A stretch of DNA of 64,000 bases, from positions 1-64,000 of the forward strand of contig JAEXFN010000018.1 in the NCBI GenBank assembly GCA_023400055.1, in the 5' to 3' direction. Position 1 is the first letter of the stretch, and each line of letters opens with the position of its first letter. The notes beneath the pieces are model-generated. The model searched no databases. It saw only the letters and a program-made list of their open reading frames with translations, and had not been told where the DNA came from. Below, one piece after another: positions 61,915-64,000 of this stretch. The translations under genes and the position numbers were made by a program. This DNA is from Bacillota bacterium. Lineage in GTDB: Bacteria; Bacillota; UBA4882; UBA8346.

Positions 61915-64000
61915 TCAGCGGTGCACGGCGGCCCGCTTGTAGCTTTCGAACTCTTGTTGAACCAGATAGGCGTTTTCGATGGTCTCCGGCAGATTGCCGC
62001 GCCGTGCCGCCAGTTCGACCTTGAAGGCGGCGGCTTTGACCGCGTCGGCGTCGATCCGGTTGGCCAATTCCTTAAGGGAATGAGCCAGGCTTTCGATGAC
62101 CGCCAGGCTCTTGCCGGCCAGGGCAGTTTCCAGTTCGTCCAGGAGATCGGCGATCTCGGCCAGCGTGGGCGCGAGAGACTTGGGGGCCGTGCCCTTGCCG
62201 GTAGGTACCAGGACGATCTCCCCGCTATCGGCCAGTTTAAATCCGCTGAAACTCTCCGACCGGTCACAAGCGGTCAGCGCCGCCAACCGGTCCAGGAGAT
62301 AAAAGAGTTCCTGAATCCGCACCGGTTTGGCGATATAATCGTCCATGCCCAGGGCCAAAAAACGTTCCCTGTCCCCTTGCAGGGCGTAGGCGGTCAGGGC
62401 GATGATCGGGGTGTGCCGCGCCGCGCCTTCCCGCTCCCGGATGCGCCGGGTGGCCTCGATCCCGTCCAGCTCCGGCATTTGAATGTCCATCAGGATCAGA
62501 TCGAAGCTTCTCAGCTCATGCAGGCGCAACGCTTCCCGGCCGTCGGCGGCGATCGCCACGGCGTGCCCCTTCTCGCTCAGCATCCGCGCCAGGACGGTCT
62601 GACTGATGCTGTCGTCCTCCACCAGCAAGACATCGAGCGCGCGCAGCGTATCCGGCAGCGGCGGGACGGACGGGGATTCGGCCGGCTTTTCGCCCCGCGC
62701 CAGCCGCACCGTCAGGGTAAAAGTGCTGCCTTGGCCCGGGACGCTGGCGACCGTCAGCGCGCCGCCCATCATCTCCGCCAGCTGCCTGGAGATGGCCAGC
62801 CCCAGGCCGGCCCCGTTATATTTCTTGGTGAAGGTCCCGTCCACCTGGCTGAAGACTTTAAACAACTTGGCCATATCGGCCGGGGCGATGCCGATGCCGG
62901 TGTCGCTCACCGCCAACTCCAGCTCCGCCGCAGGAACACCTGCCTCACTCACCGGCCGGCACTCGGTGATCAGTGCCACCGCGCCGCGCTCAGTGAACTT
63001 GATGGCGTTGTGAAGCAGATTATTCAGGATCTGCCGCAGCCGGTAGGGATCCCCCACCAGATGCCGGGGGGCGTCCGCGGCCAGGGTATAATGAATCGCC
63101 AGTCCCTTAGCGGCGGCGGACAGCGCGTGGGTCTTGATCAGCTCTTCGATCAATTCCGGCAAGTCGAAGCTGATCTCCTCCAGCGAGAGCTTGCCGGCCT
63201 CCATCTTGGAAAAGTCCAGGATATCGTCGATAATGTTCAATAGCGACTTGGCGCAGGTTTTGGCCATGGTCAGGTTCTCTTTCTGCTCAAAGCTGAGGTC
63301 GGTCAGCAGCGTCAGATCGACCATCCCCACCAGGCCGTTCAAGGGCGTCCGGATCTCGTGGCTCATATTGGCCAGGAACTCGCCTTTGGCCCGGTTGGCC
63401 CGTTCGGCGCCTTCTTTGGCCCGGTTCAACTCCTGCTCGGCATTCTTGCGTTCGGTGATGTCGATGACGATCTGCGCGAAAAAGTTCCGTTCCGGGCTGT
63501 AAGTGGCGTAGGAGTACCAAACCTCGTCCGTCGCGGAATAACACTCCTCTTCAAAACGAATGCCGGGATTCAAGGCCACTTCGCCCCATTTGGCGATCCG
63601 GGCCGTCGCTTCCGGCCATAACGCCGGGAAGAGCTCGGAAAATTTCCTGCCCACCAGCTCGGCCCGCTTTTTACCGACGATCCTTTCATAAGCCTCATTG
63701 ACTTCCAGATACTCGAAATCGACCGGCCGGCCCGCACCGTCACAGATGATTCGGTTATAAGTGAAACCGCCGTTCATATTCAAGAAAAGCGATTTATACT
63801 TCTGCTGGCTCTTTTTGAGTTTAATCTCCGAGGTCTTGCGGGCGGTGATGTCCGCGATGATGGCGGCGATCTTTCCCGCAGCCGGCGCAAACGCCGAAAT
63901 CGCATACCAGCGGCCGGTAAGCGGCGAGCTGTACTCCTCGACCCAGCTGTTGTCCAGTTCGGGGACGATCCGGTAGAAGTCGCGGAGCTTATCCATCACC
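61915..64000 (-). CDS. Hybrid sensor histidine kinase (PAS-PAS-HK-REC-HPt), 5' end outside window
   Basis: 694 residues visible; the N-terminus lies beyond position 64000, since the first PAS domain is only partly present. Order: PAS fragment (1-55), second PAS (about 65-185), HisKA with NMSHEIRTPLNGLVGM, HATPase with ILNNLLHNAIKF (N box), DTGIGI (G1) and GAGLGLAI (G2), a receiver with FDLILMDIQMPELDG, and a C-terminal HPt-like helical domain. The HPt motif reads AHSLKELANRI, with Glu where Gly is usual after the Lys. No membrane helix is seen in the visible part. Signal unknown. Confidence 0.93.
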   Translation of the reverse strand, partial: VMDKLRDFYRIVPELDNSWVEEYSSPLTGRWYAISAFAPAAGKIAAIIADITARKTSEIKLKKSQQKYKSLFLNMNGGFTYNRIICDGAGRPVDFEYLEVNEAYERIVGKKRAELVGRKFSELFPALWPEATARIAKWGEVALNPGIRFEEECYSATDEVWYSYATYSPERNFFAQIVIDITERKNAEQELNRAKEGAERANRAKGEFLANMSHEIRTPLNGLVGMVDLTLLTDLSFEQKENLTMAKTCAKSLLNIIDDILDFSKMEAGKLSLEEISFDLPELIEELIKTHALSAAAKGLAIHYTLAADAPRHLVGDPYRLRQILNNLLHNAIKFTERGAVALITECRPVSEAGVPAAELELAVSDTGIGIAPADMAKLFKVFSQVDGTFTKKYNGAGLGLAISRQLAEMMGGALTVASVPGQGSTFTLTVRLARGEKPAESPSVPPLPDTLRALDVLLVEDDSISQTVLARMLSEKGHAVAIAADGREALRLHELRSFDLILMDIQMPELDGIEATRRIREREGAARHTPIIALTAYALQGDRERFLALGMDDYIAKPVRIQELFYLLDRLAALTACDRSESFSGFKLADSGEIVLVPTGKGTAPKSLAPTLAEIADLLDELETALAGKSLAVIESLAHSLKELANRIDADAVKAAAFKVELAARRGNLPETIENAYLVQQEFESYKRAAVHR

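Noticed and set aside
61864..63243. 459-codon plus-strand frame opposite the histidine kinase
   Set aside because: GC-rich antisense shadow; the kinase has all expected motifs.

Overview
The window looks like chromosomal DNA from a spore-forming, probably diderm (outer-membrane-bearing) member of the Firmicutes, tentatively of the Limnochordia/Hydrogenispora kind. The spore side rests on a yqfC-yqfD-phoH-pgpH-ybeY-dgkA-cdd-era block, spoIID, a GerM-domain protein and a complete gerA-type germinant receptor operon. The outer-membrane side rests on two signal-peptide-bearing beta-barrel-like proteins that end in phenylalanine (44025-45005 and 50066-50755), and on two transporter-binding proteins with signal-peptidase-I-type leaders and no lipobox cysteine. 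The taxonomic placement is an inference.

Layout. 1-25 kb is AT-richer accessory DNA made of catabolic modules: a heterodimeric ABC exporter (507-4170); a minus-strand sugar operon (11574 down to 4461: binding protein, two permeases, class II aldolase, ADP-dependent-type sugar kinase, RpiR regulator, D-lyxose isomerase family enzyme); and a large minus-strand cluster (24886 down to 12393) joining a dipeptide-type ABC transporter, a hydantoinase A/B pair, fructosamine deglycase and kinase (FrlB/FrlD-like), a GntR regulator and a second binding protein. The last cluster looks like a route for glycated (Amadori) amino compounds.

26-43.5 kb is GC-richer core DNA on the minus strand: an orphan motB, secDF with two small membrane-protein genes, an HD phosphohydrolase, yajC, tgt, queA, spoIID, era, an acetyltransferase, cdd, a dgkA-PAP2 fusion, ybeY, pgpH, phoH, yqfD, yqfC. 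44-64 kb is mixed in strand: outer-membrane barrel, dnaB, an exported beta-propeller-like protein, a GerM protein, a second barrel, an LD-carboxypeptidase, gerABC, a DUF4145-like protein, an M48 protease, gpmI, a tiny cysteine-rich protein, and a response regulator with a hybrid histidine kinase cut by the window end.

The most striking non-coding signal is a set of tandem arrays in intergenic gaps (1-250, 4284-4367, 12066-12254, 16822-17031, 25695-25736, 43579-43788, 46866-47285, 60977-61207). Their sequences fall into several unrelated families, yet all keep a strict 21-bp period. In the accessory third they sit at the seams between modules. Because 21 is a multiple of 3 they create spurious open frames, which are left out. 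No tRNA, rRNA, CRISPR array, transposase or integrase was recognised.
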